A stretch of DNA of 64,000 nt. It comes from JAUVUV01 sp964548275. Lineage in GTDB: Bacteria; Gemmatimonadota; Glassbacteria; GWA2-58-10. The stretch spans positions 11,862 through 75,861 of the forward strand of contig CAZJQI010000015.1 in NCBI GenBank assembly GCA_964548275.1, in the 5' to 3' direction. The notes beneath the pieces were generated by a model, which was not told the origin of the DNA, did not search any database, and worked only from the letters and a program-made list of their open reading frames with translations. The stretch's first letter is position 1; every line of letters starts with the position of its first letter. Positions 17,253 to 26,283 of the stretch are shown here, in pieces. The position numbers and the translations under genes are program-made.

Positions 17253-18290
17253 TCAGAACCTATTGCTTGCGGTTTTGCCTGTTGCCAGCGTCTCGTCGAC
17301 ATAGCCCAGCGCACCCATCGGGTGGATCGCATTCACCGGGCAGACCGGGATGCAGATACCGCAGCCGATACACTTTTCCCAGACAATCTTGTGCCGCTTT
17401 CCCTCCTCGCCCTGGATCGCACCTTTGGCCGGGCAGATCTTGGCGCATTCGGTGCAGCCGTTGCATTTGCTGTCGATCGACACCTTCCCGCGCACCTTTA
17501 CCCTGTCAACCAGGCTCTTGGTGGGACACTTGTACACGCCGATCACCAGGTCGGTTCCCGAGGGGTCGATCTCGGGCAGGTTGCCGTTCATCTTGATCGC
17601 CCCGCTGGGGGTTGTCTTGGCGCAGAGAGAGCAGCCGATACAGCCCACCTTGCAGACATCCTCGACCGCTTTGCCTTTGTCCTGAGAGACACAGCCGACA
17701 TAAACCTGCTGGGTGACCGGGATCAGTTTCATGATGCCGCGAGGGCAGGCTGTGACACATGCCCCGCAGGCGGTACATTTTTCCTTGTCCACTACCGGCA
17801 GGCCGTTTTCGCCCATGTGAAGCGCATCGAAATTGCAGGAGCGCACGCAGTCGCCGAAACCGAGGCAACCGTAAGGGCAGGCCTTGTGGCCGCCGCTGGT
17901 CTGATGAGCGATAACGCAGGTCTGGATACCGTTGTAGCTGAACCTGTCCCAGGCTAAATTCTTGCTTCCCTGGCACTGGACCACCGCCACCATGGGGGTC
18001 ATATCCTCCAGTTCAACCCCGAGCAACTCGGCGATTTTTCCCGCCACCTCCTTGCCGCCTGGCCCGCAGCCGGTTACCGGAGCCGCGCCCTTGAGCACCG
18101 CCTCGGCAAACGCTGTGCAACCCGGAAAGCCGCAGCCGCCGCAGTTGGCACCAGGCAATAGATCAACCACCTTGGCCAGACGGGGGTCTATTTTGATCGC
18201 GAATTTCTTGGAAGCATAGGCCAATCCACTCCCGAATAATAATCCGAGAAAACCTAATGTGAAAATCGACGTTATAATAACAGGATCCAT
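17253..18290 (-). CDS. rnfB: RnfB-type iron-sulfur electron-transfer subunit
   Basis: A 345-residue protein with one N-terminal membrane helix (about residues 4-26), then the RnfB-specific cluster site A-N-C-G-G-C-G-F-P-G-C (C50, C53, C58, with C75). Several ferredoxin-like C-x2-C-x2-C-x3-C sites follow: about residues 170-185, 215-235 (irregular), 280-295 and 310-325. RnfB passes electrons from ferredoxin in the Rnf complex, which links ferredoxin:NAD oxidoreduction to ion pumping. No other rnf subunit lies in this window: queH is downstream and a divergent unrelated gene is upstream. It may work with an rnf operon elsewhere or serve another redox partner. Confidence 0.88.
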   Translation of the reverse strand: MDPVIITSIFTLGFLGLLFGSGLAYASKKFAIKIDPRLAKVVDLLPGANCGGCGFPGCTAFAEAVLKGAAPVTGCGPGGKEVAGKIAELLGVELEDMTPMVAVVQCQGSKNLAWDRFSYNGIQTCVIAHQTSGGHKACPYGCLGFGDCVRSCNFDALHMGENGLPVVDKEKCTACGACVTACPRGIMKLIPVTQQVYVGCVSQDKGKAVEDVCKVGCIGCSLCAKTTPSGAIKMNGNLPEIDPSGTDLVIGVYKCPTKSLVDRVKVRGKVSIDSKCNGCTECAKICPAKGAIQGEEGKRHKIVWEKCIGCGICIPVCPVNAIHPMGALGYVDETLATGKTASNRF

Positions 18291-18503
18291 TTCATAAACC
18301 TGATTTTTATGACCAGATGTTCTCTAAAACGCAGTAAACAACCAGGATTTATTAGCTTGCTGAAATCTATAAAAATATAACGTAATAAGGATCAAATTTC
18401 TACACTTTTTTATTGATCTTGAACCGTTAATTCCGCATCTTGCACCTGATTTCGCCCGGTAAGCGCACGCACCAGAATGAGGCGAATTCAAGCGGGGGCC
18501 TAA

Positions 18504-19382
18504 GTGATCAACCAGTACAAGCGGCTCGATGTTTTTCGCTGCAAGCTCGACTCGCACGAGTCTTTTGAAGGCAAGGTCAGTGTCTATCACGTGCTGAAAG
18601 TCAAGCGGTGCCTGCCGGAAGGCTGTTTCTATTTCAAGTGGCACTGCCGACTTCTCGAGAAAGGAACCAGTTGCAAAAAGGGATATAAGCACCCCGGTAA
18701 AAACTGCATCTCTTGCAGGTATTACTACGAGGAAAAGCTGCATAAGGTTCCGGAAATCATTTTGAACCAGGAACAGTATAAGGAATTTCTGAGAGAACTG
18801 GAAAGTTTCGAGGACTGGCTTTCGGATCACCTGGGCAGACGTCTCGAGGTATATGGCAGGGTAAATTTTGTGGGACCGGGGCTGGTCAAGACTGTCTATC
18901 CGAAAAACAGCAGGCTTTCGCTCAAAGGTTATCTGGTCAATTTCGCTGAGTGCTATCTCGGCAGGACTCATCTGGAGGATTTCGTTTATCTCCAGCTTTC
19001 TCCCGGCGCCCAGAAAAGACTTCGCCTGGCTCGTGGCGACCTGGTGGAGTTCGAAGCCGAACTGACTCTGGATGAGGGACGCCTGGTGTTGAGAGCCCCG
19101 CGAAAGCTCGATTTCCAGGAGAGAGGCCCGGATTCTTTCGAACCCGATCTCTCTGCTGCCCTGGTTGATTCCCGAGTGGCCACCCTGCTCAACGACCAGA
19201 CTGAAAAATGCCTGAACTGCGAGAGAGGCCGCCTGGTGGATGTGGTTGAAAAAAATATCGGCCGGGTGCGGTTCCTTCGGCGCGAACTTTTCTGTCTCGA
19301 GGGTGTAAGAGATCCCTTGGTTTGCTCTTACAACGCACTGAAAGAACTCGGTATCCGCCGGGCGGGAAGCTATCAGAGCTGA
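18504..19382 (+). CDS. Cysteine-rich protein of unknown function, upstream of bioF
   Basis: A 292-residue cytoplasmic protein started at GTG. The N-terminal 75 residues contain seven cysteines (C13, C36, C41, C48, C57, C68, C71) and a His, spaced like a zinc or iron-sulfur module. The middle (about 85-215) alternates hydrophobic and charged residues and looks like OB-type beta strands (G-R-V-N-F-V-G; L-K-G-Y-L-V-N-F; D-L-V-E-F-E-A). A second C-L-N-C pair sits at about 234-237. I do not recognise the family. It precedes bioF by 32 bases on the same strand, so it may be co-transcribed; nothing links it to biotin chemically. Confidence 0.65.
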   Translation: MINQYKRLDVFRCKLDSHESFEGKVSVYHVLKVKRCLPEGCFYFKWHCRLLEKGTSCKKGYKHPGKNCISCRYYYEEKLHKVPEIILNQEQYKEFLRELESFEDWLSDHLGRRLEVYGRVNFVGPGLVKTVYPKNSRLSLKGYLVNFAECYLGRTHLEDFVYLQLSPGAQKRLRLARGDLVEFEAELTLDEGRLVLRAPRKLDFQERGPDSFEPDLSAALVDSRVATLLNDQTEKCLNCERGRLVDVVEKNIGRVRFLRRELFCLEGVRDPLVCSYNALKELGIRRAGSYQS

Positions 19383-19414
19383 AAAGAGCTTGAACAGTCT
19401 TAACGGATAATAAT

Positions 19415-20587
19415 ATGGACAAACGCTGGGAGTTTGTTGATACCTTTCTGGAAAAACAGACCGAGCGCGGCCTGCGAAGATTCCTCCGGCCGCTTTCTTC
19501 TTTTGAAAGCGGGGGTCGGATTGGTTATCAGGGCCGTTCGCTGCTCAACCTGGCCTCGAATGACTATCTCGGCCTGAAAAACGATCCCCGGCTGGTTAAG
19601 GCAGCTGCCTCGGCAGCCCGAAAGTGGGGGATAGGTTCGGGCGCATCACGGCTGGTCTCCGGAACCACCGAGCTGCACGTAAGAGTGGAGCAGAAGCTTG
19701 CCCGCTTTCATGGCGCCGAATCCGCGCTCTCCTTCAGCTCGGGCTATGCAGCCGGGGTTGGAGTGATCCAGGCGCTGGTGGGCCGCACAGACAGGATTTA
19801 CCTCGACCGTCACTGCCATGCCTGCCTCTATGACGGCGCGCGGGCCTCCGGCGCACGGCTGGAGCGTTTCCACCACAATGATCAAAGCCATCTCAAGGGC
19901 TTGCTCGCCAAACACGGCGCTCATCGGGGAAAGGCCCTGGTGGTCACAGACACGGTGTTCAGCATGGATGGGGACTGTGCGCCACTGAAAGAGATCGCGG
20001 AGATTTGCCATAAGCACGGCGTGCTTTTCCTTGCTGATGAGGCCCATGCCGTGGGAGTGCTGGGCCCGCACGGCAGGGGGCTTGCCGCAGAATGCGGGCT
20101 GGTTGAAGATGACGTGCTGATAATGGGTACGCTGAGCAAGGCGTTTGGGGTGGCCGGTGCCTATATCGCCGGTCCGGAAAAAGTGCGGGATTACCTGATA
20201 ACCACCTGCCGATCCTTTATCTACAGCACCGCCCCGCCGCCTCCGCTGCTTGGGGCGATTGAAGAATCTCTTGAGATAGTAAAGGGGGCGGATGGGGAAA
20301 GAAAACGCCTGCTTGTGATGGCCGAACGCCTGCGAGCTTTCCTCAACGAGCGTGGAGTTGACACCTTGCAGAGTTCGACCCAGATCGTGCCGGCTGTGGT
20401 TGGCGAGGTGGAACGGGCAGTCGATTTGAGCGAAAATCTTTTCCAGCAGGGCATATTTGCCCCGGCTATCAGGCCGCCCACCGTACCGGGCGGCACGAGC
20501 AGGGTGCGCTTTTCGCTCACCGCAGCGCTGAGCGATGAGGATTTCGAGTTTCTGCTTGCAGCGGTAGGGAAGGCGCTGGAGGCTTAA
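19415..20587 (+). CDS. bioF: 8-amino-7-oxononanoate synthase
   Basis: A 390-residue PLP enzyme of the alpha-oxoamine synthase family. It condenses pimeloyl-ACP (or -CoA) with alanine to give the first ring-carbon intermediate of biotin. Visible marks: N-D-Y-L-G-L near residue 50, G-S-G-A-S-R-L-V-S-G near 73, D-E-A-H-A-V-G in the cofactor site, and the PLP lysine Lys242 in L-S-K-A-F-G. Length fits the family. It is convergent with bioD, with a palindromic repeat in between, and bioC and a BioH-type esterase lie beyond. Assignment as BioF rather than 2-amino-3-ketobutyrate ligase rests mainly on this context. Confidence 0.92.
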   Translation: MDKRWEFVDTFLEKQTERGLRRFLRPLSSFESGGRIGYQGRSLLNLASNDYLGLKNDPRLVKAAASAARKWGIGSGASRLVSGTTELHVRVEQKLARFHGAESALSFSSGYAAGVGVIQALVGRTDRIYLDRHCHACLYDGARASGARLERFHHNDQSHLKGLLAKHGAHRGKALVVTDTVFSMDGDCAPLKEIAEICHKHGVLFLADEAHAVGVLGPHGRGLAAECGLVEDDVLIMGTLSKAFGVAGAYIAGPEKVRDYLITTCRSFIYSTAPPPPLLGAIEESLEIVKGADGERKRLLVMAERLRAFLNERGVDTLQSSTQIVPAVVGEVERAVDLSENLFQQGIFAPAIRPPTVPGGTSRVRFSLTAALSDEDFEFLLAAVGKALEA

Positions 20588-20622
20588 TGAACTACCCTGC
20601 AGCAGAGCCGCAGGGTAGTTAG
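20586..20622. repeat. REP-like palindrome (CGCAGCnnnGCTGCG-GTAGTTCATT family), also a bidirectional hairpin
   Basis: A perfect 10-bp inverted repeat (20591-20600 and 20610-20619) lies between the convergent bioF and bioD stops. Related copies occur at 39016-39047, 50326-50356 and 52375-52406, all ending in GTAGTTCATT when read in the same sense. It could also slow transcription from both sides. Confidence 0.65.
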
Positions 20623-20627
20623 TCTAT

Positions 20628-21359
20628 TTAAATCGAATCTATCAGCTCCTTTGCCCCTCGTTCGGCAAGCAGCACGGCAAGCTTCCGTGTCGGCTCTGGC
20701 ATTTCACCTGCGCCCGGCACATGGGGTAAAGGCTCAAACACCCTTACACCGCTGATACTCTGGATAATCTCCCTGTTGTCAGTCTCGATCTTTTTATCTG
20801 TTTCGGTCAAGTCACTGTCTGGCTCAGGGTGGTTGGGCACCACGGCTGCCACCTCCAGGGCTGCATTCCTTGCCGCGTGGATGGTGAGCAGGCTGTGGTT
20901 GATCGTGCCCAGCCCGGCGCGTGAGATAACGATCAGCGGAAGGCCGAGCTGGCGCGCAAGGTCCATTGTTGAGATTTCCCTGGTCAGGGGCACGAGCAGA
21001 CCCCCCGCCCCCTCGACAACCAGGGCGTCATAGGTTTCGGCCAATTCTATGCAGGAATTGACTATATGCTGAATCTCTACCTGCTTCCCCTCCTGTTTTG
21101 CAGCTAAGTGTGGCGAGGCGGGAAGGCGGAACCGGTAGGGATTCATCAGGCGGAGTCTGTCCGGCTCAGGAGCCATACCACAGGTCTTGAGGCATATTTC
21201 GAGATCTCCCGGTTCGCCGGGTGTGACCCCGGTCTGAACCGGCTTGACCGGAACGGTTCTGACACCCCGTTGGTTCATCAGGTAGGCCAGAGCCGCGGCC
21301 ACCGTGGTTTTTCCTACCCAGGTGTCAGTACCGGTGATAAAGAAACCTTTCAGTTTCAT
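20628..21359 (-). CDS. bioD: ATP-dependent dethiobiotin synthetase
   Basis: A 243-residue cytoplasmic enzyme that closes the ureido ring of dethiobiotin using CO2 and ATP. The P-loop G-T-D-T-W-V-G-K-T-T (10-19) matches the BioD signature. P-V-K-P-V-Q-T-G (about 37-44) and V-E-G-A-G-G-L-L-V-P (about 114-123) supply substrate and metal contacts. It lies on the minus strand downstream of bioC. The 162-base gap between them holds a perfect 24-bp inverted repeat, so it may have its own promoter or be reached by read-through. Confidence 0.94.
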   Translation of the reverse strand: MKLKGFFITGTDTWVGKTTVAAALAYLMNQRGVRTVPVKPVQTGVTPGEPGDLEICLKTCGMAPEPDRLRLMNPYRFRLPASPHLAAKQEGKQVEIQHIVNSCIELAETYDALVVEGAGGLLVPLTREISTMDLARQLGLPLIVISRAGLGTINHSLLTIHAARNAALEVAAVVPNHPEPDSDLTETDKKIETDNREIIQSISGVRVFEPLPHVPGAGEMPEPTRKLAVLLAERGAKELIDSI

Positions 21360-21399
21360 TTTTTCCTTGGCTTTTGAGTGTTATTTTATTGCAAGAGTG

Positions 21400-21486
21400 G
21401 GCGCGGGCCGGCATCCTTTTTGCGAAAACTCGATCATTGGATTGTCTGCTAATGGTGATCTGGCAAAAAGGATGCCGGCCCGCGCC
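21400..21486. repeat. Perfect 24-bp inverted repeat with 39-base spacer
   Basis: The arms at 21400-21423 and 21463-21486 are exact reverse complements, GC-rich outside (GGCGCGGGCCGG) and ending in CTTTTTGC at the spacer. It lies between bioC and bioD. No reading frame is present in the 39-base spacer. It could be a miniature mobile element or a large RNA hairpin. Confidence 0.8.
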
Positions 21487-21521
21487 TTATCCCGGCCTCT
21501 CTCTTTATCCTGAAAAGCTCC

Positions 21522-22358
21522 TCAAAGACGCTGGCTCTGGACAAAGAAAACCTCATAGCTTGCGTAAACTCTGCCATCAACCCTGAACCGTTTATCGTAA
21601 AAATCGATCGTCTTTCTCAGCAGGTTGCGCTCTACCTGAATGCTCATCGGACGGTAGTTGGGATTGTTGAAGCCGCGATTCTTTAGCGACTGCATGTACT
21701 CCCTGGCTGACGGGAAAAACTCGTATTTGATCTGTCTTTTGATCGTCGGTTTTTCGAAACCGGCTGACTCCAGGAAATCGGAAAGTTCGGGAGTGCCGGG
21801 AAGTGGGGGGCCATACCTGCTCGGGGTGAGCTTGATCCCTATTTGCCCGGCCGAGGTGCGGTAAGCCTCTTTCAGCTCCCGGAAAGTATCTCTGCCAAGT
21901 GTGGCAAAAAGAAGCCTCCCGCCTGGACGAAGAGCGTGGTGGATCCCGATCAGGGATTCCTCAAGGACGTTGAACCACTGGAATGTGGTACTGCTTGCCA
22001 ACAGGTCGAACGAGCCGGGAGAGAAAGGCAGCGCTTCACCGTCTGCCTGAAAGAGCCTCACACCGGAGCTCCACCTGTCAAGTTTGGAACGGACCATTTC
22101 GAGCATGCCCCGCGCGAGGTCGATTGCGAGATATGAGGCGGGCTTGAGCTTTTCGGCAAGAAAGCCGGTCAGAAAGCCTGTGCCGCAGCCGATCTCGAGT
22201 ACTCTGGCCCCCTCCAGGGAAAGAATGTCTCCCTGATCGGCCCACTCGACAAGTTGGAATGCGATTTCTTTTTGAAGAAGGGCGTATCTGTCGTAGTTTG
22301 CCGCGCTTTTGGAAAAATGGATCGCAAGAATTTTTTTATTTACACGTTCGGTGATCAT
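21522..22358 (-). CDS. bioC: Malonyl-ACP O-methyltransferase
   Basis: A 278-residue class I methyltransferase that methylates malonyl-ACP so that fatty acid synthesis can build the pimeloyl chain. The F-S-K-S-A-A-N-Y-D segment (15-23) is the typical BioC N-terminus. The AdoMet motif V-L-E-I-G-C-G-T-G lies at 53-61, and post-motif acidic residues (A-I-D-L-A) and P-F-S-P-G-S-F-D-L follow. Its start lies 34 bases after the BioH-type gene stop, so the two are co-transcribed. Together they start and free the pimeloyl chain for BioF. Confidence 0.92.
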   Translation of the reverse strand: MITERVNKKILAIHFSKSAANYDRYALLQKEIAFQLVEWADQGDILSLEGARVLEIGCGTGFLTGFLAEKLKPASYLAIDLARGMLEMVRSKLDRWSSGVRLFQADGEALPFSPGSFDLLASSTTFQWFNVLEESLIGIHHALRPGGRLLFATLGRDTFRELKEAYRTSAGQIGIKLTPSRYGPPLPGTPELSDFLESAGFEKPTIKRQIKYEFFPSAREYMQSLKNRGFNNPNYRPMSIQVERNLLRKTIDFYDKRFRVDGRVYASYEVFFVQSQRL

Positions 22359-22392
22359 CAGCTATTTCCTGCCCTCAATAATCATGTGAGGC

Positions 22393-23142
22393 TTAATTTT
22401 CGGGGAGAAAATCCCCGATAAGCGAGGCGAATCGCTTCTCCGCACCCCAGAATGGAATATGGTCACTGTCTTCTAAAACCACAAGCTGCGATTCGAGTAA
22501 AGAGTCGTTAAGTTCCCTGGCGAGACGGATATCGATAACAATGTCTGCATTGGCGTGGATCACCAGAACCGGGCAGCGTATGCTTGTCAAACGGCAACGC
22601 AGGTCGGTATGCTCCAGGTAGTGCAAGCCCCCTTCAAGTGCCGCGGTATTCTGATCCAGGTATCGCGGATAAAAGGTATCCCGGAAACTCTCAAAACGGT
22701 TGGGAGTTGCACAGTAGAACATCCGGTGGTGAAAATCTCTCACAACCTCGGCCGGGGCGTTTTTCAGCTTACGGGCCATTAGCCGAATGATACGCCTGTC
22801 CATCCCGTGCGCGTTATCCTTGCTCCTGCTGAATTTTGCGCAGGCCGAGATCAGAACCAGTCTGGATATTCCGGCCCCTAGTTTTTCAGCCACGCCAAGC
22901 GCTACCATCGCTCCCATCGACCAGCCCACCAGCGCCACACTTTCTGCCTTCTCCTTGTCGGTCAGGATCCGCGCGGCGCACTCAGAATAATAATTCCTGC
23001 CTTCAGGTTCAGCCGAGACAGAACCGAAACCGGGTAAATCCATGGCCGCGGCCTTTTCCCTCAGCCCGGGTTCAAGACTTCCGATTACACGGTCAAACAC
23101 CGCACTGTCTGTGGCCCAGCCATGAATCCAGTAGGAACGCAT
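22393..23142 (-). CDS. bioH: Pimeloyl-ACP methyl ester esterase (BioH type, alpha/beta hydrolase)
   Basis: A 249-residue alpha/beta hydrolase. The nucleophile elbow is G-W-S-M-G with Ser75. An acid at Asp200 or Asp204 and His228 in D-S-D-H-I-P-F complete the triad. The N-terminal H-G-W gives the oxyanion region. BioH removes the methyl group added by BioC once pimeloyl-ACP is complete. The assignment rests on the position directly upstream of bioC; by fold alone other esterases are possible, including the functionally equivalent BioG or BioV types, though sequence features favour BioH. Confidence 0.8.
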   Translation of the reverse strand: MRSYWIHGWATDSAVFDRVIGSLEPGLREKAAAMDLPGFGSVSAEPEGRNYYSECAARILTDKEKAESVALVGWSMGAMVALGVAEKLGAGISRLVLISACAKFSRSKDNAHGMDRRIIRLMARKLKNAPAEVVRDFHHRMFYCATPNRFESFRDTFYPRYLDQNTAALEGGLHYLEHTDLRCRLTSIRCPVLVIHANADIVIDIRLARELNDSLLESQLVVLEDSDHIPFWGAEKRFASLIGDFLPEN

Positions 23143-23170
23143 CTTTTTTTTCTACATGAATGGCTCAAGC

Positions 23171-23212
23171 TAATAAATAAGGCCCCTGGTCTGAATCCTC
23201 GCACCGGGGGCC
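23171..23212 (-). terminator. Terminator-like hairpin after the first DUF2723 gene
   Basis: The 10-bp arms 23203-23212 and 23181-23190 pair with one mismatch. On the minus strand the stem is followed by an AT-rich TTATTTATTA tract. It lies 37 bases after the stop at 23249. Confidence 0.5.
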
Positions 23213-23248
23213 TGGAGAGAAACGATTCAACTATGGATAGCGTACAGC

Positions 23249-25996
23249 TCAACCGGGGATCCCGAATATCTTTTGCACGTCAAATTCTCCGGTCTGGATA
23301 TACCTTTTAAGCTCGTCCCTGGCTGTCTGGTCATCCGGGTACTGGACCAGGTACTTCCGGATCGACTCAATGGCCGCCTCTTTGTTTCCGGAGGCATGAT
23401 ATAACAGGAAAAGATTCCCGTATGAGTTTTTGAATTTCGGATCAAGTTCGATAGCTCGTTCAATAAACCTGGCCGCCTCGAACTTGTCATTGTTAGAAAC
23501 CGCCTCCTGGGCCAGTTGCTGGAAAAGCCTCGGGTTGGCAGATTGGTTCTGTAAATTGAAAAAAGAGTCCATCATTGCCAGCGACTCATTGTATTGCCTG
23601 TTACGGGCATAGAGCTGAGCGATCATGAAATCCCACAGGTGGGGATTATCTGAAAACATCCTGGCGCTCAGGTTGGTCTGGATCGCTTTGTCGATCTCAC
23701 CCCGCACCTGGTAGCTGTGCGCCAGCCAGGCAAACGGTGCGGCAAAGTGTGAGGCTAGCCGTACGTTCGCCTCCTCTCCGCCTTTTCTCTCGCGGAAAAA
23801 CGTCTTGTAAGTGTACACATCGTAAAGCAGCCTCCGCGTGCCCTCCATATCCATGAAAATATCGGTACGTCCGGGAAGGGCGACAAAATTCGAGTCGGAT
23901 GCCGCGATATCGGCGGCCTTGCGCGGGTTAATCCTGTAGACCGCCCCGACCATGGACAGATAAGGGTCAAGTCCGCTGCGGTTATGAGTCGGTACGGTGG
24001 TGGTGAAATAAAGCGGCTTCTTCCATTTGTTGGTGCGAAGGATATCCAGAAGGATAATGTCCTTGACATAAAAGATCGAACCCTTGGGATAGGTAATGTC
24101 GATTTCGCCCCGCTTGAACCGCATATCCTTGGGCAGATGCATCGGCATCATCTTCTCGATTGCCTCATCCCCATAACTGATCGGCACCTTCGGCTCCATG
24201 TCACGCATCTGCTTGATATACCAGGTGGTGTTGAGCAGGCTCAAGTTTACTACCCGGCAGTCCTGGCGCACTTTCTCCACCTCCTGGATATACCAGAGCG
24301 GGAAAGTGTCGTTGTCGCCGTTGGTGAAAACTATTCCCCCCGGTTCGAGGGAATTCATGATATTGCGCGCATAATTGGAGGGGATGAAATTTCCGCTGCG
24401 ATCTGCCTTGGCATAATTTACTTTGAGCGGAATAAACGCGGCAAGGAAGACAACCACACCTAAGGTGATGAAAGCCGGCTGGCTGAGCAGCGGCTTGCTT
24501 GAGTCCACATGGAAAGCGAGCCTGATCTTGTTTACAATCGCCGCCAGGCCGAGCCCTGCCCAGACCCCGAAAAAGGCGAAGGAGACTATAAAGAAATAAT
24601 CGCGCTCGCGAACCTCGTGCAGCGACTGGTCCGGGAACTCATTTAAAAACTGGCTATAGCCAAGTTTGAAATTCATGTACGTATTGAGAATCAGGCCTGT
24701 GAACAGAAAGACTACCAGCCAGAACCAGAAGGTTTTTTTCTCGCTCAGGTAGTGCTTTACCGCGCCGATTATCCCGATTATGACAAAGGTCAGGGTAAGC
24801 CAATTGTTCCCGAACTGCCAGCCGAAATATTTCGTATAGAACGGCACGTTATATTTAAAATAAAACCTGATATTCTCGATAAAGTCCGTGGCTGAGGAGA
24901 CAACGGTCTTTTCGGTAACCAGGGACCAGACCAGGCGAGGGAGAATCCCGTAGTTGCTGCCGTACTGCTCGCGGCCGATCACCGCCCAGAAATCTTTCAG
25001 GTTGGAGGGGTTGCCCTCGTTGATCGGCGGGTTGAACCCCGCGCGGATCAGAAGGTAAGCGTGAATGCTGAAACCGAGCAGAAACAGCCCCAGGGCGGCG
25101 CTGAAAAAACCTAGCGAGCGTTGCCTGTAGGCCCAGTAGGCGCAGATCAATGTAATAAGGATTCCAAAAAAGAAACCGGCCCTGTTGGCCACATACTTGT
25201 ATATCCCGAAAATCACATCTGTCAGGGCAACCAGATGATTCAACACTGAGATGAATAACCCTGCATCGCCCAGGGAGGCCCGATGCATTCTGCCGAACAC
25301 CGCGCCCAGGTCAATCCCTATTATCACCAGCAGGTAAACCCCGAAAAAGAGTCCGAGCACTGAACACCAGTAGCGCCAGTTCTCCCAGTCGTGGATCAGG
25401 GTGTAAACAATCACTGCCGGGGTGACCAGCATCACTAACAGGTGGTTGCCGATAGAGAGGCTCACCAGATAAATCACCAGCAGCAGAGTTTTCTTGATCC
25501 GCCGGATGTCACTTGATGAGCCTATATAGACCATCAGCCAGGCGCAGAAAATGAATGTGGCTGTGGCGACTGCATAAACCTCGAATTCGGTTGCATTGGA
25601 CCAGACCGTTCTCAGAGAGGACGGTATCACTGCGGCGACAAACGCTCCGCCGTGAACTACCAGACGGCTGGCGAGAGAGTCTGTATTCTCTACCCAGGTT
25701 TCGGTTATTTTAACTGCTATCAGGTAAATCAACAACGCGGCGGCCGAGCCGCAGAGCACCGAAAGGAAATTCAGCCGCGCCGCGATCGATAAAGGCAGGG
25801 GAAGCGCTGAAAGCACTCTGCCGATAATCACGAACAGCGGTGTGCCGGGCGGATGAGGAACGCTGAGAGTATAGCTTGCTGCGATGAACTCGCCCGCATC
25901 CCAGAAAGTTACAGTAGGGGCCATCGTTTTCAGGTAGAAGATGAAAACGAAAAAAAAGCTCACCCCAGCCATGATCCAGTGTTCTTTTTTATACAT
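23249..25996 (-). CDS. DUF2723 membrane protein with C-terminal TPR domain (GT-C-like), copy 1
   Basis: A 915-residue protein. The first helix is followed by an extracytoplasmic D-A-G-E-F motif (33-37) and H-P-P-G-T-P-L-F, the DUF2723 signature. This family is distantly related to GT-C protein O-mannosyltransferases, including eukaryotic TMEM260. About twelve helices run to residue 510; a soluble part with F-T-N-G-D-N-D-T-F-P-L-W-Y follows, then TPR-like helices (about 750-900). The Asp/Glu in the first loop are likely catalytic by analogy. It is a close paralogue of the gene at 26819-29581, same strand, and the spacer between them is full of repeats. The substrate is unknown; protein glycosylation at the outer face of the inner membrane is an inference. 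Confidence 0.85.
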   Translation of the reverse strand: MYKKEHWIMAGVSFFFVFIFYLKTMAPTVTFWDAGEFIAASYTLSVPHPPGTPLFVIIGRVLSALPLPLSIAARLNFLSVLCGSAAALLIYLIAVKITETWVENTDSLASRLVVHGGAFVAAVIPSSLRTVWSNATEFEVYAVATATFIFCAWLMVYIGSSSDIRRIKKTLLLVIYLVSLSIGNHLLVMLVTPAVIVYTLIHDWENWRYWCSVLGLFFGVYLLVIIGIDLGAVFGRMHRASLGDAGLFISVLNHLVALTDVIFGIYKYVANRAGFFFGILITLICAYWAYRQRSLGFFSAALGLFLLGFSIHAYLLIRAGFNPPINEGNPSNLKDFWAVIGREQYGSNYGILPRLVWSLVTEKTVVSSATDFIENIRFYFKYNVPFYTKYFGWQFGNNWLTLTFVIIGIIGAVKHYLSEKKTFWFWLVVFLFTGLILNTYMNFKLGYSQFLNEFPDQSLHEVRERDYFFIVSFAFFGVWAGLGLAAIVNKIRLAFHVDSSKPLLSQPAFITLGVVVFLAAFIPLKVNYAKADRSGNFIPSNYARNIMNSLEPGGIVFTNGDNDTFPLWYIQEVEKVRQDCRVVNLSLLNTTWYIKQMRDMEPKVPISYGDEAIEKMMPMHLPKDMRFKRGEIDITYPKGSIFYVKDIILLDILRTNKWKKPLYFTTTVPTHNRSGLDPYLSMVGAVYRINPRKAADIAASDSNFVALPGRTDIFMDMEGTRRLLYDVYTYKTFFRERKGGEEANVRLASHFAAPFAWLAHSYQVRGEIDKAIQTNLSARMFSDNPHLWDFMIAQLYARNRQYNESLAMMDSFFNLQNQSANPRLFQQLAQEAVSNNDKFEAARFIERAIELDPKFKNSYGNLFLLYHASGNKEAAIESIRKYLVQYPDDQTARDELKRYIQTGEFDVQKIFGIPG

Positions 25997-26037
25997 GAGA
26001 TAATCGCAGATGCAGATTAATTACCGGTTAAGTTTTT

Positions 26038-26280
26038 AACTGGAATTATTCAGTCAAGCATAATTCCAAGCACGTAGGGGCGACCGGTTGGTCGCCCGAA
26101 TTATTGAAGTCTCGTGGTTACGAGGACATAAAATGGGTAGCGTGTAGATGATAAATAATTTCCATCCATGCCCTGATAGATATTCCAACATCCGGCATGC
26201 CTTTCGTGCTCAGGGTGTGCCCTGAGCACGAGGCGACCTCCCAAGCCAGCGAAGTAAAAGAGACAGATTCGGAATTGACT
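26038..26280. repeat. Long dispersed repeat A, copy 1
   Basis: About 240 bases nearly identical to 30384-30651, in the same orientation. The element includes GTAGGGGCGACC...GGTCGCCC, a GTAGCGTGTAGATGATAAA core and a hairpin around GTGCTCAGG / CCTGAGCAC. Copy 2 carries an extra stretch of about 28 bases near its start. No reading frame is supported. Confidence 0.8.
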
Positions 26281-26283
26281 TAT

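Noticed and set aside
17322..17957. Long plus-strand frame of 211 codons opposite rnfB
   Set aside because: It is the antisense of a clear iron-sulfur protein; its length is due to biased codon use on the other strand.
21400..21486. Insertion sequence ends
   Set aside because: The spacer is only 39 bases and no transposase or target duplication is visible, so it is listed as an inverted repeat.
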